A stretch of DNA of 7,424 nt from an uncultured Clostridia bacterium (GCA_946534455.1 CAMNCR010000051.1:1-7424); one strand, 5' to 3'. Counted from the stretch's first letter, positions 1-6,101 are shown. Numbers and translations: made by a program. Notes: a model not told the origin generated them from the letters alone.

Positions 1-107
1 ACGTGACCTCCGCGACCTTCCCGGCCGACTTCATGAACGGGCTTTCGGAGCTGCCGGGCGTCGGCAGCGCGGTGCCGGCCAGCGATCACGGCGATTACAG
101 GAGATAA
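1..107 (+). CDS. DUF4956 domain protein, C-terminal end only (partial)
   Basis: Only the last 34 codons are present, read in the frame starting at base 3 and ending with TAA at 105-107. The peptide contains DFMNGLSELPGVGSAV followed by an acidic DHGDY ending. From memory this resembles the C-terminus of clostridial DUF4956 proteins, which end in a small ACT-like module with a pattern of the type 'F-x-N-x-L-S-E-[IL]-x-x-V...YNG[ED]Y'. DUF4956 proteins are multi-pass membrane proteins of unknown function. They are often encoded next to a VTC-type polyphosphate polymerase domain protein and a Cthe_2159 beta-helix protein. The gene immediately downstream is such a beta-helix protein, which supports the call. 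The membrane part lies outside the window, so the assignment rests on a short tail plus context. Confidence 0.6.
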   Translation, partial: VTSATFPADFMNGLSELPGVGSAVPASDHGDYRR

Positions 108-135
108 CCCGTCCGCGGGAAAGGAGGAATCACCG

Positions 136-1032
136 ATGTCAACTCATCGCTGGATCGACCGGATCTGTCTGGTCACCATGATCATTTCCCTGTTCTGCAC
201 GATTCTGTTCATGAACGGGGAAAGCCTGGGCGTCGCCCTCGTCGTGGACGAGGATGCGGAAGGGTATTCCGGCTCGACGCTCTTCACCCGGAATGACCTG
301 AACGGCGACTGGGATCCCTCCGGCGCCACGGTCATCACCCTGAACGGGCAGTCCGCTGAAATCGCCGGCAACGGCGCCTACTGGCTGAACGGCAGCCTGG
401 TGATCGCGCAGAGCGGGCAGTATGTTCTCTCAGGCACGCTGACCGACGGCAGCATCATCGTCAGCGCAAAGAAAAATTCCAAGGTCTGGATTCTGCTCAG
501 CGGGGTTTCCGTCACCTGCTCCGACGGCGCCTGCCTGCGGGTGGAACAGGCGGACAAGGTGTTTTTGACCCTGGCGGCCGGCACGGAAAACACGATGCGC
601 GGCGGGGCCGCCTTTTCCGCGGAAGCGCTGAACGAGGACGCCTGCTCGGTGATCCTGGCCCGGGACGACCTGACGATCAACGGCAGCGGCAGCCTGACCC
701 TTGAATCCGCCGGTCTGAACGGCATCGACGCCCGGGATGATCTGGTGCTGGCCGGCGGCACGCTGACCGTCACCGCTCCGCGGCACGGCATCCGGGTCAA
801 CGACGCCCTGCACATCACCTCGGTGGTCCTGCGCATCTCCGCGGGCCAGGACGGAATTCACTGCGAGGGCGACCTTCTCGTGCAGGACGGGACGCTTCAG
901 ATTGCCGCGAAGGATGACGGCCTCCATTCCGATGCGGTCATCACGGTGCTCGGAGGCAGCCTCGACCTGTCCGCCTGCGGAGAGCCCCTGGACGGCCAGA
1001 CGGTGGACATGCAGGGCGGGGAGCTTCTCTGA
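136..1032 (+). CDS. Membrane-anchored Cthe_2159-type carbohydrate-binding beta-helix protein
   Basis: This 298-residue protein starts at an ATG 8 bases after AAAGGAGG (120-127), 28 bases after the DUF4956 stop, so the two genes are probably co-transcribed. Residues 9-27 form one hydrophobic segment, either a signal anchor or an uncleaved signal peptide, with the rest outside the cell. Residues about 85-160 hold short beta strands of the type seen at the start of the Cthe_2159 carbohydrate-binding family. From about residue 171 there are 21-23-residue rungs (starts near 171, 193, 216, 238, 260, 282) with the pattern D-G-[IL]-x5-D-[LI]-x-[VI]-x2-G-[ST]-L-x-[VI]-x-A, typical of a right-handed parallel beta-helix. 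The founding Clostridium thermocellum protein binds cellulose and polygalacturonate; the ligand here is unknown. The protein ends partway through the sixth rung, and neither other reading frame continues the repeat, so the short end looks real rather than frameshifted. No enzyme motif is visible. Confidence 0.8.
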   Translation: MSTHRWIDRICLVTMIISLFCTILFMNGESLGVALVVDEDAEGYSGSTLFTRNDLNGDWDPSGATVITLNGQSAEIAGNGAYWLNGSLVIAQSGQYVLSGTLTDGSIIVSAKKNSKVWILLSGVSVTCSDGACLRVEQADKVFLTLAAGTENTMRGGAAFSAEALNEDACSVILARDDLTINGSGSLTLESAGLNGIDARDDLVLAGGTLTVTAPRHGIRVNDALHITSVVLRISAGQDGIHCEGDLLVQDGTLQIAAKDDGLHSDAVITVLGGSLDLSACGEPLDGQTVDMQGGELL

Positions 1033-1052
1033 GGCTTTTTCCGGAGGAGTAC

Positions 1053-1081
1053 AAGACAAATACAACTTTCTGTGGTATGAT
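1053..1081 (+). promoter_or_regulatory. Sigma-70 (SigA) type promoter for the secreted protein gene
   Basis: The -35 candidate AAGACA (1053-1058, 4 of 6 to consensus) is separated by exactly 17 bases from TATGAT (1076-1081, 5 of 6). A TG at 1073-1074 adds an extended -10 element. Transcription would begin near 1088, giving a leader of about 70 bases before the ATG at 1159. The 1033-1158 gap holds no visible terminator after the upstream gene, so read-through from the left is also possible. Confidence 0.65.
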
Positions 1082-1158
1082 GAATTCAGTATTACATTCT
1101 GCCGCTCTGCCCCGTCCCGGCGATGGAAGCGGCTCAACCAAAGAAAGGAGTTCCATCC

Positions 1159-2436
1159 ATGAAAAAGCTGTTTTCTCTGCTGCTGGCGCTGTGCATGCTG
1201 CTGCTGGCCGTTCCCTCCCTGGGCGAGACGGCTGCCGACGCGCAGGCCGCCATCGTCCCCGATCTGTCACAGACGGCCATCAACGGCTCCCTGCATCTTT
1301 CCCTGGATCAGGACGCCTTCAGCGCCCTCTTTGCCGCGAACGGCGCCCCGGCTGAGCTGGTCAGCGGGATTCTGTCCCTGGTGAACAATCTGGGCATTAA
1401 CTTCGTCGTGAACAACGGCTTCCAGCTCTCCCTCTCCCTGAAGGAGCAGCCCGTTGCCACCGTCGCCGCCCTGAACGGGGAAAAGGGCCTGAACATCGTT
1501 TCCGATCTGTTCCCCTCCTATGTGCTGACCGTGGCGCCGGAAACCCTGCAGCAGGCCGTTCAGAGCGCTTCCTCCTCCGTGTCCGGCCTGAGCAATGTGG
1601 ATATGGAAGCGGTCGCCCAGGCGGTCATGACGCATCTGAACCCCGTTCTGGAGGAGATCAACTCCCGGATCGGTGAGCCCACCGCCACGAACTTTGTGTA
1701 CGGTGACGTCACCTTCACCCAGGAGAAGCCGATCAACTTCACCGCCAAGGAGCTGGCGCTGCTGGTGATGAACCTGGTGAAGGATCTGTCCTCCGACCCG
1801 GCGCTCGAGCCGGTGCTTTCGCAGATTCAGGGGCTGGATCTGAGCAAGCTGGATGAACAGATTGCCGAGCTCGAAGCCCGGCCCGATGACCAGTTCCCCA
1901 CCACCGATCTGAAGGTCTATCAGAACGAAGCGGGCTCTTCCCTCTTTGTCGGGGACGTGGCTGACGCCAATCAGTCCCTCCATGTGGCCATCGGCACCCT
2001 GGACTCCCTCTTCCTCGTGGACATCGACGGCGGCGAGGCGGCCCGGTTCACGCTCCGGGTAGATCAGGCCCAGGGCAAGCTGGACTTCGAGCTGACGGGC
2101 AACGGCAACGGTGCGCCCCTTCACGCCCTGCTCAGCCTGCAGATGGCCGAACAGGGGCTCACGGGCATTCTCAATCTCGAGATGAACGGCGCTCCCTTCG
2201 CGGCCCTCGATTTCGCCTTCAGCCAGGGCGGTGAAATCACCGCCACCTTCGATCCGGCGGAAAAGACCGAGCTGGCTCTGGAGAGCCTGATGTCCGATAC
2301 CTCCGGCGAGGCCGCGCAGCCCCTGCTGAACGATATCATGAGCAAAGGCCTGTCCGCCGTGCTGACGGCCGCCATGTCCGCCATGCCCGATGAGGTCGGC
2401 GCCCTGATGAACAGCATGTCCGCGCCCGCGCAGTAA
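1159..2436 (+). CDS. Secreted protein of unknown family
   Basis: I do not recognise this 425-residue protein. The start at ATG 1159 is chosen because AAAGGAG (1144-1150) lies 8 bases upstream and the product then begins MKK with a textbook signal peptide: hydrophobic core about 4-18, likely cleavage soon after SLG at 20-22. An in-frame ATG at 1123 has no ribosome site and would bury the signal. The only cysteine, at 12, sits in LALC, a poor lipobox, so the protein is probably released rather than lipid-anchored. Residues 35-130 mix strands and helices. Residues 145-240 are mainly helical and rich in Glu and Leu. Residues 250-365 are alternating strands of 8-11 residues linked by turns, as in an open beta-sheet or half-barrel of LolA/LppX type; this is a pattern guess, not homology. 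Residues 365-425 are helical. No catalytic or cell-wall-binding motif is visible. It has its own promoter and terminator, so it is likely a single-gene transcript. Confidence 0.85.
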   Translation: MKKLFSLLLALCMLLLAVPSLGETAADAQAAIVPDLSQTAINGSLHLSLDQDAFSALFAANGAPAELVSGILSLVNNLGINFVVNNGFQLSLSLKEQPVATVAALNGEKGLNIVSDLFPSYVLTVAPETLQQAVQSASSSVSGLSNVDMEAVAQAVMTHLNPVLEEINSRIGEPTATNFVYGDVTFTQEKPINFTAKELALLVMNLVKDLSSDPALEPVLSQIQGLDLSKLDEQIAELEARPDDQFPTTDLKVYQNEAGSSLFVGDVADANQSLHVAIGTLDSLFLVDIDGGEAARFTLRVDQAQGKLDFELTGNGNGAPLHALLSLQMAEQGLTGILNLEMNGAPFAALDFAFSQGGEITATFDPAEKTELALESLMSDTSGEAAQPLLNDIMSKGLSAVLTAAMSAMPDEVGALMNSMSAPAQ

Positions 2437-2454
2437 TTCTCCCAAAACGGTTTC

Positions 2455-2484
2455 ATCCGCCCGGCCAACGCCGGGCGGATTTTT
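2455..2484 (+). terminator. Rho-independent terminator of the secreted protein gene
   Basis: A perfect 11-base-pair stem (ATCCGCCCGGC at 2455-2465 with its complement at 2470-2480) closes a CAAC loop and is followed by five T residues (2480-2484). It begins 18 bases after the stop codon at 2434-2436. The nudC gene on the other strand ends at 2488, so the hairpin lies between convergent genes. Read on the minus strand it is followed by a broken A/T-rich tract containing TTTT, so it may also stop nudC transcription, less efficiently. Confidence 0.92.
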
Positions 2485-2487
2485 GGA

Positions 2488-3303
2488 TCAGACCCTTCCG
2501 TCCCTGAACAGGCGCATCATCTCATTCGTCAGGCTGTAATTCGTCGGCTGGAGCTCAATGTCCCGCCGGGGCACCCACTCCGCGTATTTCAGCTCCGTCC
2601 GGTCCATGCGGATCGTATCATCCCCGTCCACCTCGCAGAAGAAGCCCGCCAGCAGATCCAGAGCAATGCCCCAGGGCTGTGATTTGTAGTAGCGGATATT
2701 CCTGACCCGCAGGCCCGTTTCCTCCATCACCTCCCGCTGCACGGTCTCCTCCAGCGTTTCCCCGATTTCCGTGAAGCCCGCCACCAGGGCGTTCATCGTG
2801 CCGCCCGCCCGATACCGGGTCAGCAGCAGCCGCTCCCCGTTCGTCACCCCGACGATCACCGCGGGATTGATCCTCGGATACACCTTTTCGCCGCAGCGGG
2901 GGCAGGCCATGGCCCGCTCCGCCGGATCCGGGCGCAGCGCCTCCCCGCAGGCTCCGCAGAACCGCGTCACCCGGTACCATTCAGCCAGATGCATCGCCGT
3001 AAAGGCGGCAAACATGCTCTCCTGCGGAGCGCGCTCCTGCCTGCGCAGCTCCCGGGCGCCGCAGTAGCCGTATCCCGGCAGCTCCAGCTCCCGGTCCGTC
3101 AGAAAATAGCCGGTGCCGTCGAGCAGAAACAGCAGCTGCAGGGGAATCTCCGGCGCCTCCGCCACCCGGGGAAAGCGCAGCTCCTCCCCTTCCGCGATCA
3201 GCATCCGGCCGGCGTTCCAGGAAATGATCCGGTCCTCCGGCTCCGGCCGGCGCTCCGGATCGAAATGATTGTCCAGCCGATGCGGGGCGATATCCTGAAT
3301 CAT
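2488..3303 (-). CDS. nudC: NudC-type NAD(+)/NADH diphosphatase (Nudix hydrolase)
   Basis: This 271-residue enzyme is predicted to split NAD(H) into NMN(H) and AMP in the cytoplasm. NudC in other bacteria also removes NAD caps from RNA. The order matches the family: an N-terminal domain (about 1-110), a zinc ribbon with C116-x2-C119 and C134-x2-C137, the strand YPRINPAVIV (142-151), then the Nudix box from G176 through E182 to R190-E191-V-M-E194-E195-x-G197. E191, E194 and E195 should bind the catalytic metal. SQPW (208-211) is the start of the NudC signature SQPWPFPxS, but GIALDL follows instead of PFPxS. E237 appears to align with the conserved late catalytic glutamate of the E. coli enzyme. 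Length is close to E. coli NudC (257). The start is ATG 3301-3303, with GGAGGT (3308-3313) 4 bases upstream. The same frame stays open upstream to 3534, but that stretch has no family similarity and covers the promoter. Confidence 0.9.
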   Translation of the reverse strand: MIQDIAPHRLDNHFDPERRPEPEDRIISWNAGRMLIAEGEELRFPRVAEAPEIPLQLLFLLDGTGYFLTDRELELPGYGYCGARELRRQERAPQESMFAAFTAMHLAEWYRVTRFCGACGEALRPDPAERAMACPRCGEKVYPRINPAVIVGVTNGERLLLTRYRAGGTMNALVAGFTEIGETLEETVQREVMEETGLRVRNIRYYKSQPWGIALDLLAGFFCEVDGDDTIRMDRTELKYAEWVPRRDIELQPTNYSLTNEMMRLFRDGRV

Positions 3304-3316
3304 ACGGACCTCCGTT

Positions 3317-3335
3317 CGCAGGCAGAATGCCTGCG
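3317..3335 (-). promoter_or_regulatory. 5' leader hairpin of nudC
   Basis: A perfect 8-base-pair inverted repeat (CGCAGGCA / TGCCTGCG, 3-base loop) lies between the nudC promoter and its ribosome site. On the minus strand only AAC separates the hairpin from GGAGGT. The predicted transcript start near 3339-3340 places the stem about five bases from the 5' end of the RNA. Read on the plus strand the same repeat is followed by TTTTT (3336-3340) and so resembles an intrinsic terminator, although no plus-strand gene ends here. It could block antisense read-through into the dehydrogenase gene, shield the nudC mRNA 5' end, or both. Confidence 0.6.
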
Positions 3336-3345
3336 TTTTTCTTCC

Positions 3346-3374
3346 ATTATAGGCGCGCGCCCCCGGCCGCGCAA
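3346..3374 (-). promoter_or_regulatory. Sigma-70 (SigA) type promoter for nudC
   Basis: On the minus strand a perfect TATAAT (3351 down to 3346) is preceded by a 17-base GC-rich spacer and TTGCGC (3374 down to 3369), which keeps the TTG core of a -35 element. The predicted start is an A near 3339-3340, about 36 bases before the ATG. The perfect -10 in otherwise very GC-rich DNA makes this convincing despite the weak -35. Confidence 0.7.
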
Positions 3375-3406
3375 CCCGTTCCAGGCTTCTCGAAACACAG
3401 GGGGGC

Positions 3407-3434
3407 TTGAAAACCGGCTTCCGCCTGTGATACT
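3407..3434 (+). promoter_or_regulatory. Candidate promoter for the D-lactate dehydrogenase-like gene
   Basis: TTGAAA (3407-3412, 5 of 6 to the -35 consensus) is followed after 16 bases by GATACT (3429-3434, 4 of 6), with a TG at 3426-3427 forming an extended -10. The start would lie near 3441, giving a leader of roughly 105 bases. The octamers TGATACTC and TGATACTG stand in tandem at 3428-3443, so a second -10-like copy is present. I see no clear Rex-type operator (TTGTGA...TCACAA). Confidence 0.45.
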
Positions 3435-3456
3435 CTGATACTGTTCTATCCTTCAC

Positions 3457-3519
3457 GGGGACCCCTGAAGCTGCCGTGCGCTTTCCGGGAATGGGCCCGG
3501 ATCCGGGCACGGCATCCCC
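3457..3519 (+). promoter_or_regulatory. Possible structured leader RNA upstream of the dehydrogenase
   Basis: An 8-base-pair stem, TGCCGTGC (3472-3479) with GCACGGCA (3507-3514), encloses a 6-base-pair stem, TCCGGG (3484-3489) with CCCGGA (3496-3501). GGGGA (3457-3461) can extend it by pairing with TCCCC (3515-3519) directly below the 8-base-pair stem. A 14-base palindrome, GCCCGGATCCGGGC (3495-3508), overlaps it and offers an alternative fold. The structure ends about 16 bases before the ribosome site. There is no U-tract after it, so it is not a simple terminator, and I recognise no known riboswitch class. Chance pairing in GC-rich DNA is a real alternative. Confidence 0.35.
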
Positions 3520-3548
3520 TTCCCGACCGATCAACAGGAGTGAAAAGC

Positions 3549-4613
3549 ATGAAAATTGTCTTTTTTGACGCCAAGGACTATGACCAGGCCTCCTTCGAAA
3601 GCACCCTTCCCCGCTGGCGGGAGGCGCATCCCGACGCGCCGGAAATGTCCTTCCTCTTCTATGACACGCGCCTGAGCCTGAGCACGGCCGAGCTGGCCCG
3701 CGGCGCCCAGGTCGTCTGCGTTTTTGTGAACGACCTGATCGACCGGGAGCTGGTGGGGGTCCTGGAGGGCATGGGCGTCCGCCTGATCGCCCTGCGCTGC
3801 GCCGGCTATAACAACGTGGATATCGAGGCCTGCTACGGCCATCTGCATGTGGTGCGGGTGCCCGCCTATTCCCCCTATGCCGTCGCCGAGCACGCCATGG
3901 CCCTCCTCATGACCTCCATCCGCCGGATTCATAAGGCCTATATCCGCACCCGGGATTTCAACTTCAGCCTCAGCGGCCTGACCGGCTTTGATTTCCACGG
4001 CAAAACCGTCGGCGTCGTCGGCACGGGCAAGATCGGCGCCTGCTTCATCAACATCTGCCGGGGCTTCGGCATGCACATTCTCGCCTTCGACAAATTTCCG
4101 AACCCGCAGCTGGCGGCGGAGGGCGTGGAATATGTTTCCCTGGAAACCCTCTGGGCCCGGAGCGATATCATTTCCTTCCACTGCCCGCTGACCGACGAGA
4201 CCCATCATCTGGTCAATGCCGCCTCCATCGCGCAGATGAAAAAGGGCGTCGTGCTGATCAACACCTCCCGCGGCGCGCTGATCGATTCGGAGGATCTCCT
4301 GGAGGGCATCAAAAGCCGGCAGATCGGCGCCGCCTGCCTGGATGTGTACGAGGAGGAATCGAACGTCTTCTTCCATGATTTCAGCGGTCACATCGTGGCG
4401 GACGATACGCTGGCCCGGCTCATCTCCATGCCCAACGTCATCGTGACCTCCCATCAGGCCTTCCTGACGCAGGAGGCGCTGGCCAATATCGCGGAAACCA
4501 CGCTGGACAATATTCTGTCCTTCCACACCCTGGGCTACAGCCCCAACGAGCTTTGCTACAAGTGCGGCAAGCTGGAAACCTGCCCGCGCAGCCATCAGGA
4601 AAAATGCTTCTGA
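3549..4613 (+). CDS. ldhA: D-2-hydroxyacid dehydrogenase, LdhA-type D-lactate dehydrogenase
   Basis: This 354-residue cytoplasmic enzyme probably reduces pyruvate to D-lactate with NADH, regenerating NAD+ during fermentation. Related 2-hydroxyacid substrates cannot be excluded. The substrate loop LRCAGYNNVD is at 82-91 and the Rossmann motif G158-x-G160-x2-G163 follows. D181 after the second strand indicates NAD preference. The catalytic set is R241 (in TSRG), E270 (end of DVYEEE) and H302 (in SHQAF). The stretch from DVYEEE through SHQAFLT to PNEL closely follows E. coli LdhA. The start is ATG 3549, 8 bases after AGGAG (3536-3540); an in-frame GTG at 3540 overlaps that ribosome site and was rejected. 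Beyond PNEL, where E. coli LdhA ends, there is an additional tail of about 19 residues with Cys at 336, 339, 345 and 353 (C-x2-C-x5-C-x7-C), perhaps a metal site. The gene diverges from nudC. Confidence 0.88.
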   Translation: MKIVFFDAKDYDQASFESTLPRWREAHPDAPEMSFLFYDTRLSLSTAELARGAQVVCVFVNDLIDRELVGVLEGMGVRLIALRCAGYNNVDIEACYGHLHVVRVPAYSPYAVAEHAMALLMTSIRRIHKAYIRTRDFNFSLSGLTGFDFHGKTVGVVGTGKIGACFINICRGFGMHILAFDKFPNPQLAAEGVEYVSLETLWARSDIISFHCPLTDETHHLVNAASIAQMKKGVVLINTSRGALIDSEDLLEGIKSRQIGAACLDVYEEESNVFFHDFSGHIVADDTLARLISMPNVIVTSHQAFLTQEALANIAETTLDNILSFHTLGYSPNELCYKCGKLETCPRSHQEKCF

Positions 4614-4623
4614 TTCCCGGAAT

Positions 4624-4668
4624 CCGGGGCGCCTCCGGAAGGAACTCCGCCCCGGTCTTCATAAGACC
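4624..4668 (+). other. Two adjoining hairpins between the dehydrogenase gene and tldD
   Basis: CCGGGGCG (4624-4631) pairs perfectly with CGCCCCGG (4648-4655) around a 16-base loop that can itself pair weakly. GGTCTT (4654-4659) pairs with AAGACC (4663-4668) around CAT. The two stems share bases 4654-4655, so they compete at the edge or stack. Neither is followed by a U-tract, so termination would be weak at best. No convincing promoter lies in this 87-base gap, which leaves partial read-through from the dehydrogenase gene into tldD as a reasonable possibility. Confidence 0.45.
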
Positions 4669-4700
4669 CCATCATGCTTCAATGAACAAGGAGGACAGCC

Positions 4701-6101
4701 ATGCTTCAGAAGGACACCCTGGCGCGATATCTCTCGCTGTGCATGAACAGCGAGGCGGATTTCGCGGAAATCTTTGAGGAGGAAGAAATCAGCGAGACCA
4801 TCTCCTCCCTGAACCAAGCCGTGGAAAGCGTGAACCGCCGGCTGAAAAGCGGCGCGGGAATCCGGCTCTATCGCGGCGTGCAGTCGGTGTACGGCTATAC
4901 CAACCATACGGACGACGCGCATCTTCTGCCGATGATCGACGATCTGAGGGCCGCCATCAGCCGTGCCGACCTGCCGGAGGACGGCCCTGCGCCTGTGACG
5001 CTCCTGCCGGTGGCCGTGGAGAATCGCAACCCCGTCCGGATCCGCTTCGAGGAGGTTCCCCTCGCCGGGAAGGCGGAGCTCCTTTTCCGGGCCGAGCGCG
5101 CGGCGAAAGCGTACGATGCCCGGATCGTAAAAACCCAGGGCCGGATGCTGAACGTGCGCCAGTGCGTGCAGATTTCCAACAGCGAAGGCCGTCTGGTTGC
5201 CGATACGCGGGTCCGGACCCGCATCATGCTGGAAGCCTACGCCTCGGAGGGCAGCAACTTCCAGAGCGGCGGCTACAATCCCGGCGCGGGCTGCGGCCTC
5301 GAATACTGGGAGGAAAAGACCCCGGAATCCATCGGCGAGGAGGCGGCCCGCTCCGCCATCGTCATGCTTTCCGCCCGGGACTGCCCCTCCGGCAAAATGC
5401 CCGTCGTCATCGATAACGAATTCGGCGGCGTCATCTTCCATGAGGCCTGCGGCCATTCTCTGGAAGCCACCGGCGTCGCCCGGAATCAGAGCGTCTTTGC
5501 CGGCAAGCTCGGGGAAAAGATCGCCGCCTCCTGCGTGACCGCGGTGGATGACGGCACGATTCCCGGCGCCTGGGGCAGTGAAAATGTCGACGACGAGGGA
5601 AATCCCCAGCGGCGCCGGGTGCTCATTGAAAACGGCATCCTGAAATCCTACATGATCGACCGGCTGAACGGCCGGCGGATGGGCATGGAATCCACCGGCT
5701 CCTCCCGGCGCGAATCCTATGAATACGAGCCCACCTCCCGCATGTCCAATACCTTTATCTGCGCCGGCACGGATTCCTATGAGTCCCTGTTCGAGGGCGT
5801 GGAGCGCGGCCTGTACGCGAAAAAAATGGGCGGCGGCTCCGTCAATCCGCTGACGGGCGCCTTCAACTTCTCCGTCCGCGAGGGCTATATGATTGAGAAC
5901 GGCAGGATCTCCTATCCGGTCAAGGGCGCGTCCCTGATCGGCACCGGTCAGGAAATTCTGCTCAACATCGACCGGGTCAGCGACAATCTGGTTCGCGGCC
6001 AGGGCATGTGCGGTTCCCTGAGCGGCTCCATTCCCACCGATGTGGGTCAGCCCGCGATCCGCGTTTCTTCCATCACCGTAGGAGGTACAGCCAATGAATA
6101 A
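4701..6101 (+). CDS. tldD: TldD, zinc metalloprotease subunit of TldD/TldE
   Basis: This 466-residue protein is close in length to E. coli TldD (481). It is the catalytic subunit of a cytoplasmic TldD/TldE protease that cleaves unfolded peptides through a narrow channel. In E. coli the pair removes the leader of microcin B17 and helps degrade the CcdA antitoxin. The family zinc motif HExxxH is H247-E248-A-C-G-H252. The third zinc ligand, a cysteine near the C-terminus, is C437 in GMCG. The family ending VGQPAIRVSSITVGGT follows. The N-terminal half carries the substrate-channel domain shared with TldE; the stretch from FAGKLGEKIA to ENVDDEG is typical of Firmicutes TldD. The start has AAGGAGG (4688-4694) 6 bases upstream. 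The last 8 bases overlap tldE, whose ribosome site lies inside this gene, so expression is coupled. All key residues are present, so the enzyme should be active. The natural substrate is unknown. Confidence 0.93.
   Translation: MLQKDTLARYLSLCMNSEADFAEIFEEEEISETISSLNQAVESVNRRLKSGAGIRLYRGVQSVYGYTNHTDDAHLLPMIDDLRAAISRADLPEDGPAPVTLLPVAVENRNPVRIRFEEVPLAGKAELLFRAERAAKAYDARIVKTQGRMLNVRQCVQISNSEGRLVADTRVRTRIMLEAYASEGSNFQSGGYNPGAGCGLEYWEEKTPESIGEEAARSAIVMLSARDCPSGKMPVVIDNEFGGVIFHEACGHSLEATGVARNQSVFAGKLGEKIAASCVTAVDDGTIPGAWGSENVDDEGNPQRRRVLIENGILKSYMIDRLNGRRMGMESTGSSRRESYEYEPTSRMSNTFICAGTDSYESLFEGVERGLYAKKMGGGSVNPLTGAFNFSVREGYMIENGRISYPVKGASLIGTGQEILLNIDRVSDNLVRGQGMCGSLSGSIPTDVGQPAIRVSSITVGGTANE

Noticed and set aside
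108..119. Small hairpin CCCG-TCCG-CGGG before the ribosome site of the beta-helix gene
   Set aside because: Four base pairs without a U-tract are within chance expectation at this GC content.
1123..1158. Upstream in-frame ATG that would add 12 residues to the secreted protein
   Set aside because: No ribosome site precedes it, and the extension would place polar residues before the signal peptide. ATG 1159 has AAAGGAG at the proper distance.
1159..1200. Lipoprotein signal in the secreted protein (LALC at residues 9-12)
   Set aside because: The residue before Cys is Leu, whereas a lipobox needs Gly, Ala or Ser there, and Cys 12 lies within the hydrophobic core.
1267..2445. Long open frame on the minus strand opposite the secreted protein gene (392 codons)
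   Set aside because: The plus-strand gene has a signal peptide, ribosome site, promoter and terminator. The antisense product has a shadow-like composition (Gly, Gln, His, Val) and no supported start.
3304..3534. N-terminal extension of nudC by 77 codons in the same frame
   Set aside because: It would be read through the perfect TATAAT, the hairpin and the ribosome site. The peptide is basic and unlike any NudC N-terminus.
3531..4595. Long open frame on the minus strand opposite the dehydrogenase gene (354 codons)
   Set aside because: It mirrors a gene with full catalytic motifs. Its product is rich in Gly, His, Asp and Ala with no recognisable domain, as expected for the antisense shadow of a GC-rich gene.
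4659..5456. Open frame on the minus strand opposite the first half of tldD (265 codons)
   Set aside because: It is an antisense shadow of a well-supported gene, with no ribosome site or domain.
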